DNA from: Aquisphaera giovannonii
GTDB taxonomy: Bacteria > Planctomycetota > Planctomycetia > Isosphaerales > Isosphaeraceae
Direction: 5' to 3'
Length of the DNA: 64,000 nt
Assembly (NCBI RefSeq): GCF_008087625.1
Contig: NZ_CP042997.1
Coordinates: forward strand, 3,658,001-3,722,000
Below, piece by piece: positions 42,792 to 51,395 of the stretch. A program made the translations under genes and the position numbers. Position 1 is the first letter of the stretch. The number at the start of each line of letters is the position of its first letter. The notes beneath the pieces are model-generated. The model was not told where the DNA came from and did not search any database. It saw nothing but the letters and a program-made list of their open reading frames with translations.

Positions 42792-43135
42792 CGATCTGAG
42801 GATCGGGTCGACACGGTCGCCGCGATCACTTCCGACGGGGACGGTCCGCCTTGGATGCCCGCCCGAGGTGTCTTCCCGGATCGGCGACGCGAGCGGCTTG
42901 ATGCGTACCGGCCACTCCGGTGTTCCTTATTTGCACATTTCCGCCCGAGTCGAACTTGCAGCCTAGAGTTGGATCAGACGGCCTTTCCAATCGCATTTCA
43001 TCGGGCACGAAGTCGTGAAACCCGGTGGCGTTGGTCGGCTGCGTGGCGTAACACGCCGAAGACAAGCCCCGGGGACCGGGCTCGCGACGTCGCGAAGGGA
43101 GCGGATCGCTCCACGCACCTAGAGGGAGAACGCTC
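42792..43135. other. 344-base leader region upstream of ugd with three inverted repeats
   Basis: No gene is apparent. Close to the ugd start there are three consecutive short inverted repeats: GGCGT/ACGCC at 43045-43057, AGCCC/GGGCT at 43065-43082, and the palindrome CGCGACGTCGCG at 43083-43094. They could fold in the mRNA leader or bind a regulator. AGAGGGAGAA at 43121-43130 is the ribosome-binding site of ugd. The upstream part is less GC-rich than the surroundings, but I found no good promoter hexamers. Confidence 0.4.
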
Positions 43136-44587
43136 GTGAAGATTGCGATCGTTGGCACAGGCTATGTTGGCTTAGTAACCGGCACATGCTTATCCGACCT
43201 CGGAAACCATGTCGTCTGCATCGACAAGGACCGGGCCAAGATCTCGATGCTCGAGGCCGGGCGGATCCCGATCTACGAGCCCGGCCTGGCCGGCCTGGTC
43301 GCGAAGAACGTGCGGGAGGGGCGGCTGGCGTTCAGCGTCGACCTCCCACGGTCGATCGACGGCGCGGACCTGATCTTCATCGCGGTCGGAACCCCCCAGG
43401 GCAAGTCCGGCGGGGCGGACCTGAGCGGCGTCTGGGCCGTGGGCCGGCAGGTCGCGGAGAGCCTCCGAGCCCCCGCGACGATCGTCATCAAGAGCACGGT
43501 GCCGGTGGGGACGAATGCCGAGCTGACCAGGCAGATGTCGGCGATCACTCCCGTGCCCTTCGACGTCGCCAGCAACCCCGAATTCCTCAAGGAAGGCGCC
43601 GCGATCGATGACTTCTTCAAGCCCGACCGCGTGGTCGTCGGCGCCCGCCGGCCCGAGGTTGCGGAGAGGCTCCTCGAGCTCTACAGGCCCATCCTGACGC
43701 ACGAGCGCCCCTTCCTGGCGATGGCGCCAGAGAGCGCGGAGATGACCAAGTACGTGGCCAATTGCCTCCTGGCCAGCAAGATCAGCTTCATCAACGAGAT
43801 GGCCAACCTCTGCACGGGCTACGGGGCGCACATCGACGACGTGCGCCGGGGCATCGGGTACGACTGCCGGATCGGGTTCCAGTTCCTCGCCCCGGGGGCG
43901 GGATACGGCGGCTCGTGCTTCCCGAAGGACGTCCGCGCCCTGATCCACATGGCCAAGATGGTCGGCATCCCCTGCCAGATGATCGAGGCGGTGGACAGCG
44001 TCAACGAGTACCAGAAGGAAGTCCTGCCGCGGATGATCCTGAACCACTTCGGCGGGTCGATCCGCGGGATGAGGATCGCCGTCTGGGGCCTGGCCTTCAA
44101 GCCGGAGACCGACGACATCCGCGAATCGCCCGCCCTCGTCCTCATCGAGGAGCTCCTCCAGGCGGGCGCCTTCGTGAGGGTGACCGACCCGCAGGCCATG
44201 GGCCACGTGAGGGAGATCTTCGGCAGCCGCCTGGTCTACTGCGAGAGCCCGTACTCCGCGCTCGAGTCGGCGGACGCCCTGGCCATCGTGACCGACTGGG
44301 ACATGTACAGGGCTCCCAATTTTCAACTGATGAGAGACCTGATGCGTCGCCGCATCATCTTCGACGGCCGCAACTGCCTCAACGAGGCCGCGGCCCTGCA
44401 GGCCGGATTCCAGTACCAGGGCATAGGGCGGCTCACCCCGGGCAGCTCGAGGCCGCGCACCCGGGCCAACATCCTGGAGCACGTCCCCCCCGATCCGTTG
44501 ACCGAATCCTTCGACTCGGCCTGGGACATCTCCGAGCCCGCCGTCCTGGCCCCCGCCGAGTGGGTACCGCTACACAAAGAGTCCTGA
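43136..44587 (+). CDS. ugd: UDP-glucose 6-dehydrogenase
   Basis: Converts UDP-glucose to UDP-glucuronate with two NAD+, in the cytoplasm, feeding polysaccharide synthesis. The N-terminal NAD-binding motif is IVGTGYVGLVTG. Further family motifs are FIAVGTPQG, SNPEFLKEG, and the active site GAGYGGSCFPKD with catalytic Cys261. Lys205 in EMTKYVAN is the conserved catalytic lysine. WGLAFKPETDDIRESP and the TDW segment in the C-terminal domain are typical. At 483 residues it carries a C-terminal extension of about 45 residues beyond the usual end. It starts at GTG 43136 after AGAGGGAGAA. It heads a plus-strand series with GT2, GT4 and flippase-like genes. Confidence 0.97.
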   Translation: MKIAIVGTGYVGLVTGTCLSDLGNHVVCIDKDRAKISMLEAGRIPIYEPGLAGLVAKNVREGRLAFSVDLPRSIDGADLIFIAVGTPQGKSGGADLSGVWAVGRQVAESLRAPATIVIKSTVPVGTNAELTRQMSAITPVPFDVASNPEFLKEGAAIDDFFKPDRVVVGARRPEVAERLLELYRPILTHERPFLAMAPESAEMTKYVANCLLASKISFINEMANLCTGYGAHIDDVRRGIGYDCRIGFQFLAPGAGYGGSCFPKDVRALIHMAKMVGIPCQMIEAVDSVNEYQKEVLPRMILNHFGGSIRGMRIAVWGLAFKPETDDIRESPALVLIEELLQAGAFVRVTDPQAMGHVREIFGSRLVYCESPYSALESADALAIVTDWDMYRAPNFQLMRDLMRRRIIFDGRNCLNEAAALQAGFQYQGIGRLTPGSSRPRTRANILEHVPPDPLTESFDSAWDISEPAVLAPAEWVPLHKES

Positions 44588-44777
44588 CTCGCCCCGATCC
44601 GGGGCCACACCACAAGGGGCGGAGCCGCGACGACGCGGAGCACTCCGGTCGCCCTCGAGAGCCCGCACGCGCCGAGATCGGTCCGGGGGACGACGCTCCC
44701 GGCCCTCGCGCGGAAGTCCCCGCAGACAGCCCTCCTCGCACGACGACCTCATCCATCGACCACAAGGAACAGGAACC

Positions 44778-45947
44778 ATGGATCACCGCGCCGAATTGGA
44801 ATTGCCACGGAAGCCGCACCTCAATCACGCCTTCACGGGCGGCCTCGCGTCCGCGCAGGCGGCCGGCGAATCGCGCGAGACGATCGGCGTCCATCCCGCC
44901 GGCGGGGAACGGCCGGTCCACCTCAGCTTCGTCATCCCGGTCAAGGATGAGGAAGCAACCCTGGTGGAGCTCTACGAGCGGATCGCGGATGAGGTGCCGG
45001 AGGCCTCCGAGTTCGAGGTGATCTTCATCGACGACGGCAGCCGGGACCAGTCCTGGCAGGTCATCCGGTCGCTGGCCGTCCGGGAACCTTCCAGGGTGCG
45101 CGGGCTCAGGTTCCGGCACAACGTCGGCAAGGCCTCGGCGCTGACCGCCGGCTTCCGCGCGGCGAGGGGCGGCGTCGTGTTCACCATGGACGCCGACCTC
45201 CAGGACGACCCGAAGGAGATCCGTCGGTTCCTCGCGAAGCTGGAGGAGGGCTACGACCTGGTCAGCGGGTGGAAGAAGGTCCGGCACGACCCGTGGCACA
45301 AGGTCCTGCCCAGCCGCGTCTTCAACCTCATGCTCAGCCGCGTCTCGCGCGTGCACCTTCACGACCACAACTGCGGGTTCAAGTGCTACCGCGCGGAGGT
45401 CCTCAGGGGGATGACGCTCCACGGGGAGCTGCACCGGATGGTGCCCGCCCTCGCCGCGGTCGAGGGCTTCCGGTCCGCGGAGATCGTGGTGCAGCACCAT
45501 CCGCGGAGGCACGGCGTCAGCAAGTACGGCTTCGAGCGCTATATCCGAGGCCTCATGGACATGGTGACGGTCGGGTTCCTGCGCAAGTACCGGGAGCGGC
45601 CCTCGCACTTCATCGGGGCCGTCTCGGCCGCCTGCGCGGCGGCCGCGGGCCTGCTGCTGGCGGCGGCCGCCGTTCTGGCTCTCGCCCGGCTGCCGCTCGC
45701 CGCCGGGGTCTCGGTCCTCTGCGGGGCCGTGATGCTGGGCACGGCGATCGTCGGCGCCTTCTGCGGCCTCCTCGCCGAGATGTCGATCCGCGGCGGCCTG
45801 GCGAACCACTGGCGGCTGCCCATCGTGGAGGACACCGGCCGGGACCTCCCGCCGACGAAGGGCCAGCAGCCCCGCGTCTCGCCCGTCCCGGTCTCCTACC
45901 GGTTCCGCTCCACGGACATCCCCGCGAACCCCGTCCCGACCCCCTGA
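44778..45947 (+). CDS. GT2 family glycosyltransferase (polyprenyl-phosphate sugar transferase type)
   Basis: A GT-A fold inverting transferase of 389 residues. The domain starts at LSFVIPVKDEEATL. EVIFIDDGSRD and the metal-binding FTMDADLQDDP give the nucleotide and DxD motifs, and HNCGFKCYR is typical of the DPM1/ArnC subgroup. Two C-terminal hydrophobic segments (about 275-300 and 305-335) anchor it. This subgroup usually makes polyprenyl-phosphate-linked sugars, which fits the GT-C enzyme encoded in the same region. It lies 190 bases after ugd on the same strand; ACAAGGAACAGGAACC upstream gives the ribosome-binding site. Confidence 0.88.
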   Translation: MDHRAELELPRKPHLNHAFTGGLASAQAAGESRETIGVHPAGGERPVHLSFVIPVKDEEATLVELYERIADEVPEASEFEVIFIDDGSRDQSWQVIRSLAVREPSRVRGLRFRHNVGKASALTAGFRAARGGVVFTMDADLQDDPKEIRRFLAKLEEGYDLVSGWKKVRHDPWHKVLPSRVFNLMLSRVSRVHLHDHNCGFKCYRAEVLRGMTLHGELHRMVPALAAVEGFRSAEIVVQHHPRRHGVSKYGFERYIRGLMDMVTVGFLRKYRERPSHFIGAVSAACAAAAGLLLAAAAVLALARLPLAAGVSVLCGAVMLGTAIVGAFCGLLAEMSIRGGLANHWRLPIVEDTGRDLPPTKGQQPRVSPVPVSYRFRSTDIPANPVPTP

Positions 45948-45974
45948 CGCCCGCACCCGGAGCCATCCATTCCC

Positions 45975-47285
45975 ATGAACATTCACTCGATGCGCCTCGA
46001 CCGCCCGGCGGCCGGCAAGAGGCACCTGAGCGTCCTGGTGATCGGATCCACGTATCCGCGGCACGAGGACGACTACGCCGTCCCGTGGCTGCGCGAGTCG
46101 GTCGCCCGGCTGAGGGGCAGGGGGCACGCGGTGACGGTCCTGGCGCCGTCCTACGAGGGGCTCCGCTCGCACACGATCGACGGCACGCCCGTGCATCGCT
46201 TCCGCTACGCGCCGCGATCGTGGGAGCGGCTGACCCACGAGCAGGGGGCCCCCAATCGGATCAGGAAGCGGATCTATCAACTCCTGGGCGTGCCCTACGT
46301 GGCGATGGGGATCCGGTCGGCCGCGCGACTGGCCGGCCTGCTGCACTTCGACGTGATCCACGCGCACTGGCCCTTCCCCCACGGGCCGATCGCCGCCGCC
46401 GCCCGATACGCCGGCGGCGCGCCCGTGGTCATGAACAGCCACGGCGCGGAGTTCGCGCTCGCCCGCCGCAAGGGCTGGGTCCGGCCGCTCCTCCGCAATG
46501 CCCTCGCCGGGGCCGATCGGCTGATCTGCAACAGCTCGCACACCGCCGCGGAGGTCAAGAGGCTGTCGGGGCGGGACTCGGTGGTGATCCCCTACGGATC
46601 GACGGTGGAGGCCAGGCCCACCCCGCTGCCGCGCAACGAGGTCCCGAGGATCCTCTTCACGGGGCGGCTCATCCAGCGGAAGGGCGTCGAATACCTGCTC
46701 CGCGCCATGCCCGCGATCCTCGCCAGGCGGCCGGCCATCCTCCAGATCACCGGCAGCGGCGACCAGAGGGAGTCGCTGGAGGCGCTCGCGACCTCGCTTG
46801 ACCTAGGGGGGTCGGTCGAGTTCCACGGCTTCGTCAGCAACGAGCGGCTGGATGCCCTCTACGCGGGCTGCGACGTCTACGTCAACCCGTCGATCGTCGA
46901 CGACCGCGGGGACACCGAGGGGCTGGGCGTCGGGCCGATCGAGGCCTTCGCCCACGGGCGGCCCGTCGTGGCCTCCGATGTGGGGGGGATCCCCGACGTG
47001 GTCCGGCACGAGCGGACGGGGTTGTTGGTGCCGGAAAAGGACCCCGAGGCGCTCGCCGGCGCCATCCTCCGGCTGCTCGACGACCCCGATCGGGCCGGCT
47101 TCCTCGCGCGGAACGCGTCGGCCTACGCGAGCGAGTTCTTCGACTGGGACCGGATCACGGACCGGATCGAGGACGTGTATCGCGCGGCCATCGAGGGGAG
47201 CGATCGCGGGCGGCAGGCCCCGCCCCGCCGCCACGATCGCGGCGTGCACGAGGCGCATCGCCACCCCTCCCACTCGCGAGATTGA
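45975..47285 (+). CDS. GT4 family glycosyltransferase
   Basis: A retaining GT-B fold transferase of 436 residues. The N-terminal domain begins with LSVLVIGSTYPRHEDDYAVPW. The donor-binding C-terminal domain starts near ILFTGRLIQRKGVEYLL. The EGLGVGPIEAFAHGRPVVAS segment has the E-x7-E signature that binds the nucleotide sugar, and VGGIPDVVRH and TGLLVPEKDPEALA are classic GT4 motifs. It lies 27 bases after the GT2 gene and ends nine bases before the flippase-like gene, so the three are probably co-transcribed. The sugar donor is unknown; UDP-glucuronate from the Ugd gene is one candidate. Confidence 0.93.
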   Translation: MNIHSMRLDRPAAGKRHLSVLVIGSTYPRHEDDYAVPWLRESVARLRGRGHAVTVLAPSYEGLRSHTIDGTPVHRFRYAPRSWERLTHEQGAPNRIRKRIYQLLGVPYVAMGIRSAARLAGLLHFDVIHAHWPFPHGPIAAAARYAGGAPVVMNSHGAEFALARRKGWVRPLLRNALAGADRLICNSSHTAAEVKRLSGRDSVVIPYGSTVEARPTPLPRNEVPRILFTGRLIQRKGVEYLLRAMPAILARRPAILQITGSGDQRESLEALATSLDLGGSVEFHGFVSNERLDALYAGCDVYVNPSIVDDRGDTEGLGVGPIEAFAHGRPVVASDVGGIPDVVRHERTGLLVPEKDPEALAGAILRLLDDPDRAGFLARNASAYASEFFDWDRITDRIEDVYRAAIEGSDRGRQAPPRRHDRGVHEAHRHPSHSRD

Positions 47286-47293
47286 GGGCGAGT

Positions 47294-48391
47294 ATGTCGG
47301 GACCAGCCGGGGCCCGTCGCCCCGGCCTTCGTGGGGGATTCGCCGCCGTGAAGCATCTGAGATCTTCGCCGAAGCTGCGTCGCCTGGCCGTGCCGCTCGC
47401 GGCGACGGCGATCGCCGTGGGCATGGCCAGGGGCCTGGCCGGGCAGGGCGATTCCTTCTTCCAGGCCGTGACCCGGGTGGGCATCGCAGGGCTCGGCGTC
47501 GCGCTGGCCGCTTCGGTCGTCCACCGCGTCGTCAACGCGGCGGGGTGGGTCCTCGTGGTCCGCTCGCTCGGCCAGCGGATGGATGCGTCCGTCGGGGTCA
47601 GGGTCTGGTTGGCCTCGGAGGCCTGCCGCTGGCTCCCCGGCAGCGTCTGGTCCTACGGCTCCCGGACCTTCCTCGCCGCCCGCCTCGGGATGAATCCGGG
47701 CACGGCCGCCGCGAGCCTGGTGCTCGAGCTCCTCGTGACGGTCTGCGGCTGGGTGATGGTGGCGGCCCTGGGCTGGCCGTACCTGGGCGTCTCGCTGGGG
47801 GCGATCGCCGCCCGGCTCCCCGCGTGGGACGACCGCCGGCTGGTCGCTTGCGAGGTCGGGCTCGGCGTCTCGCTGGTCCTGCTGGCGGCGATCGCCGCCG
47901 GCTCCGGCCGCGTCCGGGCCCGGTCTGCTCGCCTGATGTCGCAGCTCGTCGAGCTCCGTCGCAGGTCCGCGAGCCTCCCCCGGCTGGCGGTCGCCGCGGG
48001 ATACTTCGCGGCCATGGGCGTATTCAGCGGCCTCATCTTCCTGGCCGTCTTGCGGGCGACGCCGGATGGGGCCGCCGTCCCCGCGGGCGCCGCCATCGCC
48101 GCGAACGCCCTGGCATGGCTCGTGGGCTTCTTCGCGATCTTCGCGCCCGGGGGGCTTGGCGTGCGCGAGGCCTGCCTGGTCGCCATGCTCTCCCCCTGGA
48201 TGCCCGCCGAGGAGGCGTTCGTCCTCTCGCTCGCGTGGAGGCTGGTGCAGGTTGCGGCGGAGATGCTCTGCTTCGTCGCCGTCGCCGCGTGGGGGCTGCC
48301 CGGATCGATCGCCGCCGCTCCGCCGCCCCGCGAGCCGGGCACGAGGCGAGGGCCGTCGCGCCCCGCACGCTCCGGCCTCAGGGCTTCCTGA
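47294..48391 (+). CDS. Flippase-like / LPG-synthase-TM family membrane protein
   Basis: A 365-residue protein with about eight hydrophobic segments, matching the UPF0104/lysylphosphatidylglycerol-synthase membrane-domain family, members of which occur in envelope glycan clusters. Helpful motifs are WLPGSVWSYGSR near residue 110 and the late FFAIFAPGGLGVREACLVAML. ATG 47294 was chosen because GAGGGCGAGT precedes it; TTG 47282 is four codons upstream and overlaps the GT4 stop. It has no catalytic synthase domain. A role in moving or modifying a lipid-linked precursor is inferred from context. It ends tail to tail with the next minus-strand gene, overlapping by 14 bases. Confidence 0.8.
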   Translation: MSGPAGARRPGLRGGFAAVKHLRSSPKLRRLAVPLAATAIAVGMARGLAGQGDSFFQAVTRVGIAGLGVALAASVVHRVVNAAGWVLVVRSLGQRMDASVGVRVWLASEACRWLPGSVWSYGSRTFLAARLGMNPGTAAASLVLELLVTVCGWVMVAALGWPYLGVSLGAIAARLPAWDDRRLVACEVGLGVSLVLLAAIAAGSGRVRARSARLMSQLVELRRRSASLPRLAVAAGYFAAMGVFSGLIFLAVLRATPDGAAVPAGAAIAANALAWLVGFFAIFAPGGLGVREACLVAMLSPWMPAEEAFVLSLAWRLVQVAAEMLCFVAVAAWGLPGSIAAAPPPREPGTRRGPSRPARSGLRAS

Positions 48392-49703
48392 CCTTCAGAG
48401 CGTGCGCCTGGGCGGCGGCCAGGTCGTGCTCCCTGTAGGCCGCGAAGAGGGCGTTCTCGTGGCTCGCGGCCAGCACGATCTCCTTGGTCGGCATCTGGAA
48501 ATACCCGTAGATGGCGACGATGCGGCGCACCATCCTGTCGAGGTCGCCCCGCCGCCATGCCCTGAGGTAGGCGATCTGGAGGGCGTAGTTCGCCTTCAGG
48601 TTGCAGGGCTCGGAGCGGAGCACCTGCTCGAGCCAGCGGCAGGCCAGGTCGTTGCGCTGGCCGTTCAGGGCGTGGAGGCCCGCCCTCAGGACGGCGCGGA
48701 GGGCTTCGCGGTGGACCGCCGTCCCGCTCGGCTCGCGGGCCAGGACGTCCTGATACATGTCCATGGATTGGGCATAGCGTCCCTGCCGCTCCAGGAGATT
48801 GGCCTCGAACAGCCGCCCCGCGGCCGTGTCGAGCCTACCCCGGCGGAAGTCCAGGAGGCCGAGCTGCGCGACGTAGAAGGTGTCCTCCCCGAAGGCCGGG
48901 AGGCGCCGCTTCGCCCGCATCAGGTGCTCCTCGGCCTCGTCATAGAGGCCTCGAGCGACCGAGTCCCGGCAGCGATCGAGCTCGAGGGAGGCGGCGATGA
49001 CGGGGGCGACGGCCACCAGCACGCCGGCGACGAAGGTGGCCATGCCGGAGGCCGCGGCCCGGACGACCCGCCCGCGGCGTAGACGCCCCCCCGGCAGGCA
49101 TTCCGCCATGATCAGGAGCGTCGTCCCCAGGATCGCGGTGATCCATCCCATGCGGACGAACTGGCAGAACCTGTTGGAATAGCCGAGCATCTCGAACCAG
49201 GTCATCAGCCGGCCGAACTGGAATGCCCCCAGGCCGGACGACGGCAATCGGACGACGTTGATCTGGCGCGGCGTGTCCACCATGTAGATGGAGTCCTTCC
49301 ACGACTTCCGCCCGTATTCGAGGTTGGTGCAGAGGTCGCCCCCCAGCCACGTCAGGTTCTCGTGCTGCATGTGCAGCCAATTGGCCCGGGCCGAGAGCGG
49401 CGGCTCCCACGCCATGACGACATAGGGGAAGAAGAGCTGGGAGGACAGGAACGCGGCCGCGAGCACCGCCTTGCGATCGCTCGTGCGGCGGTGCCAGACG
49501 TGCCCGAACCCCATGACGAGAGAGAAGGCGAGGCAGGTGATCCGGAAGGGGATCGCCGATCGCGGCCGGGCGGCGATGCATTCGACCTTCTCGCCGGGAC
49601 GCTCGCGGATGTCGACGGGCACTTCCATCCAGGGCTTCACCAGGGCGACGATGAGCAGGAGCGCCGCCAGCACCGCCAGGGCCCTGCTCGCCAGGCAGTG
49701 CAT
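48378..49703 (-). CDS. Membrane protein with C-terminal TPR-like region
   Basis: A 441-residue protein. The first half has about four hydrophobic segments (near residues 8-25, 55-72, 85-100 and 190-225), with an exported loop containing HMQHENLTWLGGDLCTNLEYG. The second half is helical with TPR-like repeats (DEAEEHLMRAKRRLPAFGED, DTAAGRLFEANLLERQGRYAQSMDMYQDVL). No enzyme motif is visible. Its start codon overlaps the stop of the HlyD-type gene by one base, so the two are translationally coupled and should act together, perhaps in export of the polysaccharide made by the neighbouring genes. The family is unknown to me. Confidence 0.7.
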   Translation of the reverse strand: MHCLASRALAVLAALLLIVALVKPWMEVPVDIRERPGEKVECIAARPRSAIPFRITCLAFSLVMGFGHVWHRRTSDRKAVLAAAFLSSQLFFPYVVMAWEPPLSARANWLHMQHENLTWLGGDLCTNLEYGRKSWKDSIYMVDTPRQINVVRLPSSGLGAFQFGRLMTWFEMLGYSNRFCQFVRMGWITAILGTTLLIMAECLPGGRLRRGRVVRAAASGMATFVAGVLVAVAPVIAASLELDRCRDSVARGLYDEAEEHLMRAKRRLPAFGEDTFYVAQLGLLDFRRGRLDTAAGRLFEANLLERQGRYAQSMDMYQDVLAREPSGTAVHREALRAVLRAGLHALNGQRNDLACRWLEQVLRSEPCNLKANYALQIAYLRAWRRGDLDRMVRRIVAIYGYFQMPTKEIVLAASHENALFAAYREHDLAAAQAHALKVRKP

Positions 49704-51193
49704 CAGCGTCCTCCCCCCGGATCGGAGACGACCCGGATCTTGTCGTCGGGCATCAGCACCTGGTATCCGTCCCTGATGACCTCGTCGGACGCGCCCAGGC
49801 CGTCGCGGATCTCGATCCAGTCCCCATCGACCACGCCGATCGTCACCTCGCGGGGCTCGAATCGGTCGCCGCGGATCGCGTAGACGATCCCCTTGCCCGC
49901 GGTGATGGAGGCGACGGACTCGCGGGGCAGGCACGGGACCTCGGACCGGCTCAGCACGACGCAGAAGCCGGTCATCCCGGGTATGATCGGGCAGGCCTGG
50001 GGCTCGATCCTGACCCTCGCGGCGAACGTCGCCGGCCACTCGGGGGCCCCCGTGCCCATCGGGCGGATCGGGCGCGTGGACTCCGGGCCGCCCAGGTCGT
50101 AGTTGACGAACGGGTTGATCCAGGTCACCTTGCCGGGGAAGAATCGGTCGGGATAGGCCTCCAGCCGCACCTTCACCTCGCTGCCCACGCGGATGCGGTC
50201 ATAGGCGCCCTGGTCGAAATTCCCCTCGAACCAGGCGTCCGAGGCGATGAGGAAGGCCGGCTTGCCCGGGTCCTGGTTGTACTCGCCCTCGTGCACCAGG
50301 CAACGCTCGACCAGGCCGTCGGCGATGCTGTAGACCTTGTAGTCCTTCAGCTCGGCGAGCCGGTGGGAGAGCGCGAGCTCCGCCTCCTTCACGGCGGACT
50401 CCGCGATGGTGATGCTCTCCTTCACCCCCCGGCTGGACATGGTGAGGTTGAATTTCGCCTCCTCCTGGGCGAGCTCGGACTTGGCGAGGTCGATCTGGCG
50501 GAGGAGGATCTCCGCCTTCGAAGCGTAGCCCTTCTTCAACAGGGGGAGGTTCATCTCGATGAGCTGCTTCTGCAGGTCGGCCTGCTTCCGGGCATTCTCC
50601 TCGCGGATCTGGTCGAGCCTGGGCCGCTCATAGGTCAGGACGTAGGCGGACCCGATCTTCACCCGCTCCAGTTCCGCCCTGGCGGTCTGGAGGGCCGCCC
50701 TCGCGGACTCCACCTTGATGTTGATCTTCGTGGGGTCGATCTCGGCGACGAGCTGACCCTTCTTCACCCGGTCGCCCTGCCGGACGTGAACCCGGACGAC
50801 GGTCCCCATCGGTACGATCGAGACCACCGTGGGCTCGGATCGGACCAGGCCTTCTCCGAGCGCCTTGTGATCCAGCGTCCGCCTGGCGATCCGCGCGGCG
50901 GTGACGGGGAATGGCCGCTTCAGCTTCCGCAGCAGGGAGGAATAGCCGAATTTCGACGTGTAGAGCCGGCTGGAGGACCACGTGTACCCCGGCAGCACGA
51001 TCGTCACCAGGATCGCGGCCCCCATCACGGCGGCGACGATCATCACGAAGCTGAACCAGGAATTGCGGACCGCCACCCGGACGAGGCGGCGTGGGATGCC
51101 CAGGGCACGCTTCCACCAGGCGAGGGCTCGTGCCGCGCCCGGCCCTTCGTCGGGACGCGAGACATCCGGCGATGCGGAGGGGTGGATGCTCAT
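49703..51193 (-). CDS. HlyD/biotin-lipoyl-type membrane fusion protein
   Basis: A 496-residue periplasmic adaptor-like protein with one N-terminal anchor helix (about residues 44-66). PMGTVVRVHVRQGDRVKKGQLVAEIDP is the biotinyl-lipoyl half-motif, followed by a long coiled coil (about 170-290), the return half near KDYKVYSIADGLVERCLVHEG, and a beta-barrel region with VGSEVKVRLEAYPDRFFPGKV. It has an inner-membrane anchor instead of a lipobox, like HlyD rather than AcrA. ATG 51193 was chosen because it precedes the anchor helix; a longer frame exists. No ABC or RND transporter is adjacent. The coupled TPR membrane gene suggests a two-part envelope machine. Confidence 0.85.
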   Translation of the reverse strand: MSIHPSASPDVSRPDEGPGAARALAWWKRALGIPRRLVRVAVRNSWFSFVMIVAAVMGAAILVTIVLPGYTWSSSRLYTSKFGYSSLLRKLKRPFPVTAARIARRTLDHKALGEGLVRSEPTVVSIVPMGTVVRVHVRQGDRVKKGQLVAEIDPTKINIKVESARAALQTARAELERVKIGSAYVLTYERPRLDQIREENARKQADLQKQLIEMNLPLLKKGYASKAEILLRQIDLAKSELAQEEAKFNLTMSSRGVKESITIAESAVKEAELALSHRLAELKDYKVYSIADGLVERCLVHEGEYNQDPGKPAFLIASDAWFEGNFDQGAYDRIRVGSEVKVRLEAYPDRFFPGKVTWINPFVNYDLGGPESTRPIRPMGTGAPEWPATFAARVRIEPQACPIIPGMTGFCVVLSRSEVPCLPRESVASITAGKGIVYAIRGDRFEPREVTIGVVDGDWIEIRDGLGASDEVIRDGYQVLMPDDKIRVVSDPGGGR

Positions 51194-51395
51194 CCCCGTC
51201 GTGCCGGGGGCTATCCCGAACTGGTGCCCGCCGCGACCGGCCCAACGGGGGGCCGGCTCTCGTCCGCGGCGTCGCCTTCGGGCCCGGTGTCCATCTGAAA
51301 CATAGTCGATCGGACGGCGGGTGCGAGGCGACCGGCCGGATTCCACACCCGTCCGGGCGGAAAGCTGCAATCCGGGCCCGGGTGGGAGCCGGTGA

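Noticed and set aside
43021-43100. Possible c-di-GMP (GEMM) riboswitch before ugd
   Set aside because: The hairpins lack the GEMM core sequence and the two-stem arrangement, so I kept only a note on inverted repeats.
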